From Candidatus Poribacteria bacterium (lineage in GTDB: Bacteria > Poribacteria > WGA-4E > JAJDTR01), in the NCBI GenBank assembly GCA_028820655.1, contig JAPPIK010000025.1, forward strand, positions 1 through 64,000: a stretch of DNA of 64,000 nt, given 5' to 3'. A program made the position numbers and the translations under genes. Under the pieces are notes generated by a model that was not told the DNA's origin, did not search any database, and worked only from the letters and a program-made list of their open reading frames with translations. Positions 17,806 to 26,163 of the stretch are shown here, piece after piece. Positions within the stretch are counted from its first letter, which is position 1; every line of letters begins with the position of its first letter.

Positions 17806-19035
17806 TCATGATACATGCCTGTACATCCCAGGCGCTTCCGTTACGGATGAATCATGTGATTTCTCGTTTTCAATTCGTTCAAGTGCGTATTTTCGAGCAC
17901 GTTGAATCCGACCATGTCGAATCATGTTGAATACACATTCAGTCGAACAATCGGAGTTCACAAAGCCGAGACAACATTTTTCCGGTTTTTCCGCCGTTGT
18001 ACTCGATTCAGCACCCGGTATATCGTCAATCAACGCCTCGAAAAATCTTTGCCGCCCGCGTTGTGTAGGGATTTCTTCAAGTACGACCGGGCGTAAAGAT
18101 CCCAGAAAACCGATAAACGCTCCGTATCCGGAGTTTTCAAATTGGGCGAGAAGTTCCGCATGGATATTCCCGGCCGCATTTTGTTCAACCGGATTTTCGC
18201 TTTGAGTCGAGACACCGATAATCAAGTCCTCATCCACTACCAACTCCGGCGTAACGAACTCTCCGGTTTGCGGGTCGTCAAGGAATTCGCGAGGCTGTAA
18301 CGCATCTTTCGCGAAAACCGCAGCTTCACAACCCGTCTCCGCGAATAGGAGAAATGCATCGGATACCCTTGCCGAATCGACCTGCGAGGCCGTCAACGGT
18401 GTGATAGAAGAGCCGCATCCTTCCAACAGTGACACGCGGCGTTTCATCTCTTGGCTCGTCTGTGCAGAAGTGCAAATTAGACCACATTCCCGATCCTGCA
18501 GTAGCAGATAGGCCGGATACGGCAATTGCCGATTTTCGACGGGAACCGGTCGTGTCTCTGCGGATTCATCCGCGTATAGAGACGATGCGCCGAATCGTGA
18601 TTCAAGATACTCCCGAATCCGTCTCGACATGGCGGGGCTTAGCCCGCTTGTCGAGACACTTATGCTCACACCTCCGCATACCACCACCGACGCAGCAGCA
18701 AAGGTGCACTCGGGAATCACATCTACGACATTGACCAGACGAATACCGTTCTTTTCATAGGCATCCTCAAACACGGATGAATTTATCTCTGGCAAATCAG
18801 TCGCGGCGCATGCAAGAAACATCCCATCCGTGTCACCTGATTGAAATTGACGGTTGTGCCAGACGATTTGACCTACCTGCGCCAAGAATTCCAGATACGT
18901 CGTCGTATGAGGACTGATTAGCGTTACTATCCCTCCGCTCAACAGAAGAGAAACTACCTTACGCTCGGCGACCGCGCCACCGCCGACAACAAGGCATTTT
19001 CGATTTTGAAGGTTAAAATGGGCGGGGTAGAACAT
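17806..19035 (-). CDS. Precorrin-2 dehydrogenase / sirohydrochlorin ferrochelatase with tandem degenerate second domain
   Basis: 409 residues from the ATG at 19035; the frame is open to a GTG at 19086. Residues 1-150 are a typical SirC/CysG-N half: 'VVGGGAVAERKVVSLL' for NAD+, catalytic Asp105 in 'NVVDVIPECTFAAASV', then 'ISVSTSGLSPAMSRRIREYL'. Residues about 173-340 repeat the pattern. 'YPAYLLLQDRECGLICTS' parallels 'YPAHFNLQNRKCLVVGGG', and 'FLDDPQTGEFVTPELV' parallels the Asp105 region. 'LIIGVSTQSENP' and the C-terminal helices 'YGAFIGFLGSLRP' follow. The glycine motif is lost in the second half and the helical domain is present only once. Family enzymes are homodimers, so this may be a single-chain dimer. 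It supplies sirohaem for NirA. Confidence 0.85.
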   Translation of the reverse strand: MFYPAHFNLQNRKCLVVGGGAVAERKVVSLLLSGGIVTLISPHTTTYLEFLAQVGQIVWHNRQFQSGDTDGMFLACAATDLPEINSSVFEDAYEKNGIRLVNVVDVIPECTFAAASVVVCGGVSISVSTSGLSPAMSRRIREYLESRFGASSLYADESAETRPVPVENRQLPYPAYLLLQDRECGLICTSAQTSQEMKRRVSLLEGCGSSITPLTASQVDSARVSDAFLLFAETGCEAAVFAKDALQPREFLDDPQTGEFVTPELVVDEDLIIGVSTQSENPVEQNAAGNIHAELLAQFENSGYGAFIGFLGSLRPVVLEEIPTQRGRQRFFEALIDDIPGAESSTTAEKPEKCCLGFVNSDCSTECVFNMIRHGRIQRARKYALERIENEKSHDSSVTEAPGMYRHVS

Positions 19036-19140
19036 GACATGGCACACGATGGGCAAGTTGCGACGAGTTTGAAAATCCGACAACACTTAACCGTATTTAA
19101 GAAGCTTGAGCATCCCCTGGCGTGAATGCGGCTTGAAACT

Positions 19141-20127
19141 TTACCACTCTCTTGATGCTCCAAAATCGGCAAGATGCCCCAGTGCCTCCTTGGCGGGAGA
19201 CTCAGGAAGCGCCGTCAATGCAGACTTTGCGCGATCAGCGTATTCCCGCGCAATACAACGGCAGTGAGGCTGTATTTCATATCGAAGAAGCAGGGATTCA
19301 ATCCACTCAATTGATTCTTCCTCGTCGACTTTGGAATTAAAGATTAGCTCTAACTGTCTACTTTCCTCCGTTGTACACACGCCTCGCAGGTGGATTATGG
19401 GATACGTCAACTTGCCCTCGCGAAGATCATTAAAGGGTTCCTTCCCAAATTTTTCCTCGTCAGCCTCAAAATCGAGCAAATCGTCAATAATTTGAAATGC
19501 CGCGCCGACGGCTTTTCCGTATTCCGTCACGCCTTGGATAATCTTCTCCTCACGCGTTCCTATGATCGCACCCATAGCGCACGACGCGGTAATCAATTCT
19601 CCAGTCTTCAGGTTTATGATTTTTAGGTAGTCGTCCGTCGAGATGTCGAAATCCCCGCTTTTATAGGCGTGAATGACTTCTCCTTCACACATGGCCTGCG
19701 TCGTCCGAGCAAGTATTGCCATGGCGGGATCTTCGGCATGCCGATCCACCAACATTGAGAGCACACGAGCATGCAAGTAATCGCCTACAAGCACCGCGAC
19801 TTTGTTTCCCCATTTTGAATGCAGAGTTTCTCGTCCACGACGGCGGGGTGCCTCATCAAGAACATCATCATGCACAAGGGAGGCAACGTGAATCAATTCA
19901 ACAACCGCCGCAAGTGTATGCGCGTCCTCGCCTTCGTGACCGCAAGCCTTGGCAGAGAGCAACAGCAGGATCGGGCGTAACCGTTTGCCGCCTCCTTGCA
20001 CAACGTGTTGAACAGCGCTGTCCACAAAATCGTATTGACTCGCACTCTTTTCACTTAGTTTTTTCTCGACCGCTGCAAGGTCTACGGAGATGGGTTCACA
20101 AATACTATCAAGGCTAGGGGCTGACAT
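19141..20127 (-). CDS. ispB: Trans-polyprenyl diphosphate synthase (octaprenyl/heptaprenyl type)
   Basis: 328 residues, all-alpha prenyltransferase. It condenses isopentenyl diphosphate with an allylic diphosphate to make the quinone side chain. Both aspartate-rich motifs are present: 'LVHDDVLDEAPRRRG' (near 88-102) and 'QIIDDLLDFEADEEKFGK' (near 215-232). 'GGGKRLRPILLLLSAKA' binds diphosphate. The residues that set chain length cannot be judged by eye, so the exact product (C35-C45) is open. Its place between hemL and the precorrin-2 dehydrogenase links quinone and haem supply in one respiratory operon under Rex. Confidence 0.92.
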   Translation of the reverse strand: MSAPSLDSICEPISVDLAAVEKKLSEKSASQYDFVDSAVQHVVQGGGKRLRPILLLLSAKACGHEGEDAHTLAAVVELIHVASLVHDDVLDEAPRRRGRETLHSKWGNKVAVLVGDYLHARVLSMLVDRHAEDPAMAILARTTQAMCEGEVIHAYKSGDFDISTDDYLKIINLKTGELITASCAMGAIIGTREEKIIQGVTEYGKAVGAAFQIIDDLLDFEADEEKFGKEPFNDLREGKLTYPIIHLRGVCTTEESRQLELIFNSKVDEEESIEWIESLLLRYEIQPHCRCIAREYADRAKSALTALPESPAKEALGHLADFGASREW

Positions 20128-20233
20128 CAGGTTTCTTCCCGTGTCCGGAGGGGCATCTTCCCTCCTTCGGATCCTATTCGGTCTAGGGGCTTCGGTGCTT
20201 CAACTTGGATACCGAAATTAGCGACCTTTTCGG

Positions 20234-21517
20234 CTATAGCGCAGATAACGCTTCATTCGCGGCTCGCACGGTAGCATCTATGTCCGCCTCGGAGTGCGCC
20301 AGTGACACAAAGCCCGCCTCAAATTGGGATGGAGCAACGTAGATCCCTCTCTTCAGCAACTCCCCAAAATATCGGCTATACAGTTCTGTATCCGATGCGC
20401 GTGCGCCAGCGGCATCGGTAACCTCGGAGTCAGTAAAGAACAACATAAGCATTGAACCGATTCGACTATGGAATGCATCAATGCCGTGACGATTTGTTGC
20501 ATCTCGAAGTCCGTCCGCCAGTAGGCTTGCCCTGCTTTCAAGTTGCTCGTACACACCCGGTTCGGCGAGGGCATTAAGTGCCGCAAGCCCAGCCGCCATC
20601 GCCAGCGGATTTCCGGATAACGTGCCAGCTTGGTAGACCCCGCCTTCCGGGGCGATGTGCCGCATAATCTCCGCTTTTCCACCATACGCTCCGACAGGCA
20701 TACCACCGCCGATGATCTTGCCCAAGCAGGTCATATCAGGGATAACGCCGTATAGTGACTGTACGCCCCCATAGGCTACTCGGAAACCGGTAATCACCTC
20801 GTCAAAGATGAGCACGATTCCGTGTTCGGAGGTAATTTCCCGAAGTTCACTCAAGTATCCATCCCGCGGAGGAATGATCCCCATATTCCCCATAATGGGT
20901 TCAAGAATGAGGCACGCAATCTGATCCGGGTGAGCTTCAATCGCCTGGCGTACCGCATTCGCATCATTAAACGGCACAACTAAGGTGTGTCTTGTAAAGT
21001 CAGCCGGAATCCCTTCGCACTCCGGGAGACCGAACGTTGCGACGCCCGATCCGGCCTCCGCGAGGAGCGAATCAACGTGGCCATGATAGCACCCTTCGAT
21101 TTTGATTACCTTGTCGCGTCCCGTATATCCCCGAGCCAATCGAATAGCACTCATCGTCGCCTCTGTTCCGGAGCTGACCATTCGCACCTTCTCTATGGAC
21201 GGAACGGCATCAACAATGATTTCAGCCAGTTCCGTCTCCCGCGTCGTAGGGGCACCGAAACTGGTACCATTGACCATCGCCGCGTTGATGGCTTCTATGA
21301 CACGTGAATCAGCATGACCCAAAATGAGGGGGCCCCACGATGCGACATAATCAATATATTGGTTCCCGTCAATATCGAGGAGCTTCGAGCCCGACCCGCG
21401 CTGAATAAAGCGGGGGTTGCCGCCGACCTTGCTGAAATTGCGTACCGGACTATTCACTCCACCAGGAATGAATTGTTGCGATTTGCCCCACGCTTCAAGT
21501 GAATTGGCGTTGTTCAA
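20234..21517 (-). CDS. hemL: Glutamate-1-semialdehyde 2,1-aminomutase
   Basis: About 427 residues. It isomerises glutamate-1-semialdehyde to 5-aminolevulinate with PLP, following HemA. It shows 'FIPGGVNSPVRNF', 'MVSSGTEATMSAIRLARG', 'LIFDEVITGFRVA' and 'CLGKIIGGGMPVGAYGG', whose Lys binds PLP. No ATG lies before the conserved start. The TTG at 21517 has GAGG eight bases upstream and is preferred; another TTG is at 21532. It is followed by about 100 bases and then ispB. Confidence 0.95.
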   Translation of the reverse strand: MNNANSLEAWGKSQQFIPGGVNSPVRNFSKVGGNPRFIQRGSGSKLLDIDGNQYIDYVASWGPLILGHADSRVIEAINAAMVNGTSFGAPTTRETELAEIIVDAVPSIEKVRMVSSGTEATMSAIRLARGYTGRDKVIKIEGCYHGHVDSLLAEAGSGVATFGLPECEGIPADFTRHTLVVPFNDANAVRQAIEAHPDQIACLILEPIMGNMGIIPPRDGYLSELREITSEHGIVLIFDEVITGFRVAYGGVQSLYGVIPDMTCLGKIIGGGMPVGAYGGKAEIMRHIAPEGGVYQAGTLSGNPLAMAAGLAALNALAEPGVYEQLESRASLLADGLRDATNRHGIDAFHSRIGSMLMLFFTDSEVTDAAGARASDTELYSRYFGELLKRGIYVAPSQFEAGFVSLAHSEADIDATVRAANEALSAL

Positions 21518-21774
21518 AATATCTTTCCTCAATTGATCTGCTATACTCTACACTGTTGAAGGTTCGTTTCTTTTAAAGTCAAGAAATGGAGCGTGAATTT
21601 TGCAGGGAGTAGGAGGGAATTTCGATTCCCGACCATGGCGATTCGGAGAAGATCTCTATCGCACTCACTCTTCATTCGCTTGATCTCCTACAAACCTTTG
21701 GTGCGCAATTGCGCAATATTAGCCGATGCCGAGTATAGGTATGTCGAACTGTTTCAGTAATACTGCGACACTCG
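21518..21774. repeat. Spacer between hemL and hemB with a dispersed repeat copy
   Basis: 257 bases between two genes of the haem operon. Positions about 21640-21690 carry a copy of the 'CTATCGCACTCACTCTTCATTCGCTTGATC' family. No terminator hairpin with a T-run is seen, so transcription may continue through it. Confidence 0.5.
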
Positions 21775-22752
21775 TCATTCTTCAAGCCATTCAACAACCG
21801 ATTTGGCGAAGTATGTCAGAATCATATCCGCTCCCGCGCGTTTTATGCTCGTGAGCACCTCAAGAGCGACGCTTTTCTCGTCTATCCACCCCTGTTGGGC
21901 AGCGGCTTTAATCATTGCATATTCTCCGCTGACATTGTACGCCGCTACCGGCATCTCAAATTTTTGCTTCACGCGTCGAATTATGTCAAGATAGGAGAGC
22001 GCCGGTTTAACCATCACGATATCGGCTCCCTCCTCAATATCCAATGCAACTTCTCGTAAAGCTTCTTCCGCGTTAGGCGGATCCATTTGATAAGACCGGC
22101 GGTCACCGAATTGCGGCGTTGATTCCGCCGCTTCCCGAAACGGTCCGTAGAAAGCGGAGGCGTATTTCGCAGAGTACGCCATGATGGGAATACTTTCGAA
22201 ACCGTTTTCGTCCAGAGTTGCTCGAATTGTCCCCACACGTCCGTCCATCATGTCGGAAGGGGCAATGACATCCGCGCCTGCGCGGGCATGGGACAAGCTT
22301 TCTTTGGCCAGTAGCTCCAAGGTTCGATCGTTCAGTACCTCCCCGTCACGGATCACCCCGCAATGTCCATGGTCGGTATATTCGCACAGACATACGTCGG
22401 TAATGACAAGCAACTCGGGAACCACATCCTTGAGCGCCTTGACCGCCTGTTGTATAATTCCATCGTCTGCATATGCCTCCGACCCTACGGCGTCTTTGAA
22501 TTCGGGTATGCCAAAGAGAATTGTCGCCGGTATGCCGTGCGCCACCAAATCCCTAGCGGCTACGATGAGGCGATCCACCGAATACTGATAGCACCCGGGC
22601 ATGGATGAAATCTCAATAGCGACATCGTGCCCGTGCACGACGAACATCGGATAGATAAAGTCGCTTGCCGAAATCGTCGTTTCCCGAATGAGCCGACGCA
22701 GGTTTTCACCGGCGCGGAGCCGTCTGGGGCGAGAATTGGGGAAATGACCCAT
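21775..22752 (-). CDS. hemB: Delta-aminolevulinic acid dehydratase (porphobilinogen synthase)
   Basis: 325 residues. It condenses two 5-aminolevulinates to porphobilinogen. It has the three-cysteine zinc site of Zn-dependent enzymes: Cys121, Cys123 and Cys131 in '[14 protein letters not shown]'. Two Schiff-base lysines lie in '[16 protein letters not shown]' and '[12 protein letters not shown]'. '[16 protein letters not shown]' is also diagnostic. It is the second gene of the rex-led operon. Confidence 0.97.
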   Translation of the reverse strand: MGHFPNSRPRRLRAGENLRRLIRETTISASDFIYPMFVVHGHDVAIEISSMPGCYQYSVDRLIVAARDLVAHGIPATILFGIPEFKDAVGSEAYADDGIIQQAVKALKDVVPELLVITDVCLCEYTDHGHCGVIRDGEVLNDRTLELLAKESLSHARAGADVIAPSDMMDGRVGTIRATLDENGFESIPIMAYSAKYASAFYGPFREAAESTPQFGDRRSYQMDPPNAEEALREVALDIEEGADIVMVKPALSYLDIIRRVKQKFEMPVAAYNVSGEYAMIKAAAQQGWIDEKSVALEVLTSIKRAGADMILTYFAKSVVEWLEE

Positions 22753-22869
22753 GGCTACTCCCGAACGAGGTTTGACTATGTTTTTAAAACCGACGGCCTC
22801 GAACGCAAACTTTCCGGTACGGTTCGCGAATCTTCGAATTGAGAATACGACTTCCGATTAAAGAAATGC

Positions 22870-23520
22870 TCAAACTTCGTGTTCCAAAAAATAAGAAAGC
22901 CCTTCAAGCTCTATGGATAAATCAACATTCCGCAATTGAACGTTGCGAGGAGTGGCAAGACGGGCAGGGGCGAAATTGAGTACAGCGCGAATACCGGACG
23001 AAACAAGCAGATTCAGTGCCTTCTGTGCGCCCTGGACAGGAACCGCGATAATCCCGATTTCTATCTGTTGTGCCTTTACGGTTTCGGTAAGTTCCTCAGG
23101 CTTTTGAATCAGGACATTGTTTATCTCTTGGGACCATTTCTGCGGGTCGCTGTCGAACGCCGCCACGATTTCAAAATTGTGGTCGCGCAATACACGATAA
23201 CCGAGCAATGCACTGCCCAAATTTCCCACACCGACGAGGGCAACTTTACGGCGAAGATGGACACCGAGAATCTTGTCGATGGCACGTTTCAAGTCGGAGA
23301 TTTGGTAACCGATGCCGCGTTTTCCGAACTGACCGAAACAGGCGAGGTCTCTCCGAATTTGGGTCGCGGTAAACTGCATCCGGTCCGATAGCTCTTTTGA
23401 GGAAGTAACGGTTAAACCTTCCGCTTCCAACAGTGCGAGGAGTCGAGAATATAAGGAGAGACGGTTAACTGTTCCTTCAGAGACCGCTTCAGGATTGTTG
23501 GTTAGCCCGCGTGCTTGCAT
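22870..23520 (-). CDS. rex: Redox-sensing transcriptional repressor Rex
   Basis: 216 residues. Rex senses the NADH/NAD+ ratio: NADH binding releases it from DNA and derepresses respiratory genes. An N-terminal winged helix (about 15-85, with 'VTSSKELSDRMQFTATQIRR') is followed by 'FGQFGKRGIGYQI' and a Rossmann domain with 'VALVGVGNLGSALLGY' (near 94-109). A C-terminal domain-swap helix completes it. It heads the minus-strand haem operon, about 120 bases upstream of hemB. In Streptomyces, rex also lies with hem genes, so control of haem supply is plausible. No perfect TTGTGAA-type Rex operator was found immediately upstream. Confidence 0.95.
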   Translation of the reverse strand: MQARGLTNNPEAVSEGTVNRLSLYSRLLALLEAEGLTVTSSKELSDRMQFTATQIRRDLACFGQFGKRGIGYQISDLKRAIDKILGVHLRRKVALVGVGNLGSALLGYRVLRDHNFEIVAAFDSDPQKWSQEINNVLIQKPEELTETVKAQQIEIGIIAVPVQGAQKALNLLVSSGIRAVLNFAPARLATPRNVQLRNVDLSIELEGLSYFLEHEV

Positions 23521-24732
23521 CTTGACCTACCGCAGAAACCTCAAAGATGAATTACATTATAACGAATCCGAGGACAATCCGCAAGAAAAACAGGTGTGAG
23601 GTACAAGGGAAACGCATCTAACTATAGAAGATGTCTTATGCCAGTAGAACCTGCGATTCATGTTGGGTTTCACTCAAATCTTGGCGCGTTCACGGGTAAT
23701 AGGCACCCGAAAACAGTTACAAGATTAGAGAAGCCTAATCGGGAATTGGAATTCCCTCCTACAACGGATTTCCGTTCAACCTAACCTATGACGCTTCACT
23801 AGATTTGATTCGGAGTTTTAGATTTTTATGTCGGATAACATCGAAAATAGCAAGAATCGCCTTGAAAACCTGTAATGACGCGGGTTGGAACGGATTTTCC
23901 CGGACTGCGAAAAACTGCGATTTTATGCGAGTATGTTTTCGCCCACCCGGTCCGCTTGACGCAAAATGAGTAGATTAAAGAAATGAATTCCGACGAATCT
24001 CATTTGCGTGTCATCCTTGGCATTATTGGAAATACGCCTTGTGCGTATTTTGATCGCAACCACTGTAGAGCATTTCGCTGAGTGTGTTCTGTATGAGGTA
24101 TCTATGCTCGCGATAGGAAGTCGCGAATTGGAGATCGCTCCTACAGAGTGAACTGTTATCGCAGTGAGATCTTTATCAGGATTTACTATCGCCATCGCTA
24201 TTCGCTCACTCGATCTACTGACTCGCTTGATCTCAGTTGATTGGTCGACAAGGTGAACAAACTGTGGAACCGCCACCTTTTTGGGGTAGGTTCGGCTGGA
24301 TTTGTAGGTAGTGTTTCGCAAAAAATAGCCACAAAATAATAGGTACAAGAATGTGAACAGAGGCTTGATTTTAACCGGATGTTCACATGGTTCGATTCAA
24401 CCCTTTCCTTTGATAGTGCGGGTTTGTCCTCGGGCAAATGTGAACAAGATGTTAACGGAAAAAAAATTGGTCACGAAGGTTACTCGTGAGTTAGTGAGAA
24501 TTCAGAGCGTCATTTGTTTGGGGAATATTATACTATACGTGTGTATAGTTGTCAATTGAAAATTAGATGTGATTTCGCTGTTCAGGAGCCAAGGGACAAG
24601 CTAGAAACGGGGTTTGGGGGCAAATATGGGAGGACTCATGAGACACGTTATCTCCGAGTTCTTGCTGAACATACAGCACACTTTGTATCTATGCCACAGA
24701 GTTGCTAGAGCGACACTGGTAGATACACAGTC
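23521..24732. promoter_or_regulatory. Intergenic region between rex and the Argonaute operon, with operator-like repeats
   Basis: No gene is supported. It should hold the rex promoter near 23521-23620. A repeat 'GGGAAACGCATCTAACT...GTTGGGTTTCACTC' lies at about 23608-23680, with an inverted relative near 35430-35505. A 'CTATCGC...TTGATC' cluster lies at about 24155-24235. The word ATGTGAACA occurs at 24351-24359 and 24438-24446, and inverted as TGTTCACAT at 24380-24388. A palindrome ACTATAC/GTATAGT lies at 24532-24549. These could be operators of an unknown regulator; no terminator with a T-run is evident. Confidence 0.4.
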
Positions 24733-26163
24733 CTACATGAAGAATCGGAACTGATACGGTCTTCGTCGGAGGCTAGGCATTCGCTTGAACACGCGTGCGA
24801 GTACCTTTGCATAACTCATGGTGACGGGCAAGGAGTCATAAACTGAATCATTATTCCAGTTCATCTTGGAGAGTCCTAGTACGGCTCGTGCTGTATCGTC
24901 CCATGAACCGTGGCCGGCATGACGTACCAAACGTAGTGGGTGTGGAGTGCTCCTTGAACCCTTAAAATAAGAACCTTTTTCACTAATGTCGCGTACGTCA
25001 CCGTGCGTCCAAAGTAGGGCGTCTCGTGGCCCAAGTGGAAGGACGGTGCCACGTGAAACGGGGAACGCCGCGGGATTTCCCCTTTTGGCCTTACCAAGGG
25101 GCCGATCAATTCGTACCCCTCTCCATCCCACATCTTCAACTATTTGCACTAGGTCGACAGCTTCGCACAAATGAAATGCCTCCATACAACCTTCGATTTC
25201 GTTGCGTTTAAACTCCGTGTTTTTATGCACCATCACACGACTGGGTGACTGCCCGGCATGGCGACGACGATAGAGGTCGATAGACCGAGTCATCACGCGA
25301 AACATGTCAACTCGTGACAGAAAGGGATTGTCTCGCTGCACTTCAACATCATGGGCATCATATGCAACGAACTCTAAGCCGGCTCCCTCCGCGTCAAACA
25401 CCTGGCTACAGCATGTGACGAAACGCGGTTTATCGGAGTCCGTCGTACGAACGGCATATGAAATTCCGATGTACGCCATTTCTGGGTCGGTCGCCGCCAA
25501 TTTCCACGGGATCCCGCCAGCCTTGACATAGAGTGCTAAGCCGAAACGCCACATAACGCTCGCCTGACAACGATATGACAGGGCACCATCTTCCCGCACC
25601 ATTTGAATAGGTAATCCCATCGCGGCAGTTGTAGCCTTCAGGTGATCGTGAAGATCGAAGTCTTCATCAGGCGCGCCGGTGTAGGCGTAAGCCCATCGCC
25701 TAGGAATGTATACGACTACGAGATCGAACTCGCTCCGGTGAGCTTGTAAACGGTTGATAGCTCGCACAAGTTCCTCAGCGAGCACCAAATGCGGGGTTGA
25801 CGATCCCCTTACCTTAGTTTCTACCTCTGAGCTTAGCTTGATGTGGCAGTAATGACTTGCTTCTCGCACATACACACCAAACACACTGTGAAAACCGGGC
25901 CATTCTGGCAAATAGTCGCTGCGTTCCTTAGGGCTGTATTTGGCTTCAAGGCGATCCGTAAATGCGCGAAGGTCATTACTATTTCCTGCGGGAGCGACGG
26001 TAGCCACTCGAATCGGATCGAGCACCAAACTGGTAGAGTGCGGACCGAAGTTTATCAACCCACGAAGCGGGTGAATGTCCGAATCTGCTGCACGATCCGG
26101 GTGAAACGCAAGTTTCGGTTCGTGTAAGCTTTGGTGCATGGCGATCTGATTTGGATTGTTCAT
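24733..26163 (-). CDS. Short prokaryotic Argonaute (MID-PIWI)
   Basis: 476 residues, the size of short pAgos that lack N and PAZ domains. MID-like sequence near 145-200 includes 'DLHDHLKATTAAMGLPIQMV', suited to 5'-phosphate binding. It is followed by the family hallmark 'WRFGLALYVKAGGIPWKL' (about 205-222) and a PIWI-like C-terminus starting 'YIGISYAVRT'. The first catalytic Asp of nicking Argonautes is replaced (GIS), as expected for short pAgos, which do not cut. It overlaps the SIR2-APAZ stop by ATGA, so the two are coupled. In characterised SPARSA systems this protein uses guide RNA to detect invader DNA and activate its partner. Confidence 0.88.
   Translation of the reverse strand: MNNPNQIAMHQSLHEPKLAFHPDRAADSDIHPLRGLINFGPHSTSLVLDPIRVATVAPAGNSNDLRAFTDRLEAKYSPKERSDYLPEWPGFHSVFGVYVREASHYCHIKLSSEVETKVRGSSTPHLVLAEELVRAINRLQAHRSEFDLVVVYIPRRWAYAYTGAPDEDFDLHDHLKATTAAMGLPIQMVREDGALSYRCQASVMWRFGLALYVKAGGIPWKLAATDPEMAYIGISYAVRTTDSDKPRFVTCCSQVFDAEGAGLEFVAYDAHDVEVQRDNPFLSRVDMFRVMTRSIDLYRRRHAGQSPSRVMVHKNTEFKRNEIEGCMEAFHLCEAVDLVQIVEDVGWRGVRIDRPLGKAKRGNPAAFPVSRGTVLPLGPRDALLWTHGDVRDISEKGSYFKGSRSTPHPLRLVRHAGHGSWDDTARAVLGLSKMNWNNDSVYDSLPVTMSYAKVLARVFKRMPSLRRRPYQFRFFM

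Noticed and set aside
23923-24348. 141-codon minus-strand open frame between rex and the Argonaute gene
   Set aside because: It includes repeat sequence, has no recognisable domain and no supporting ribosome-binding site.
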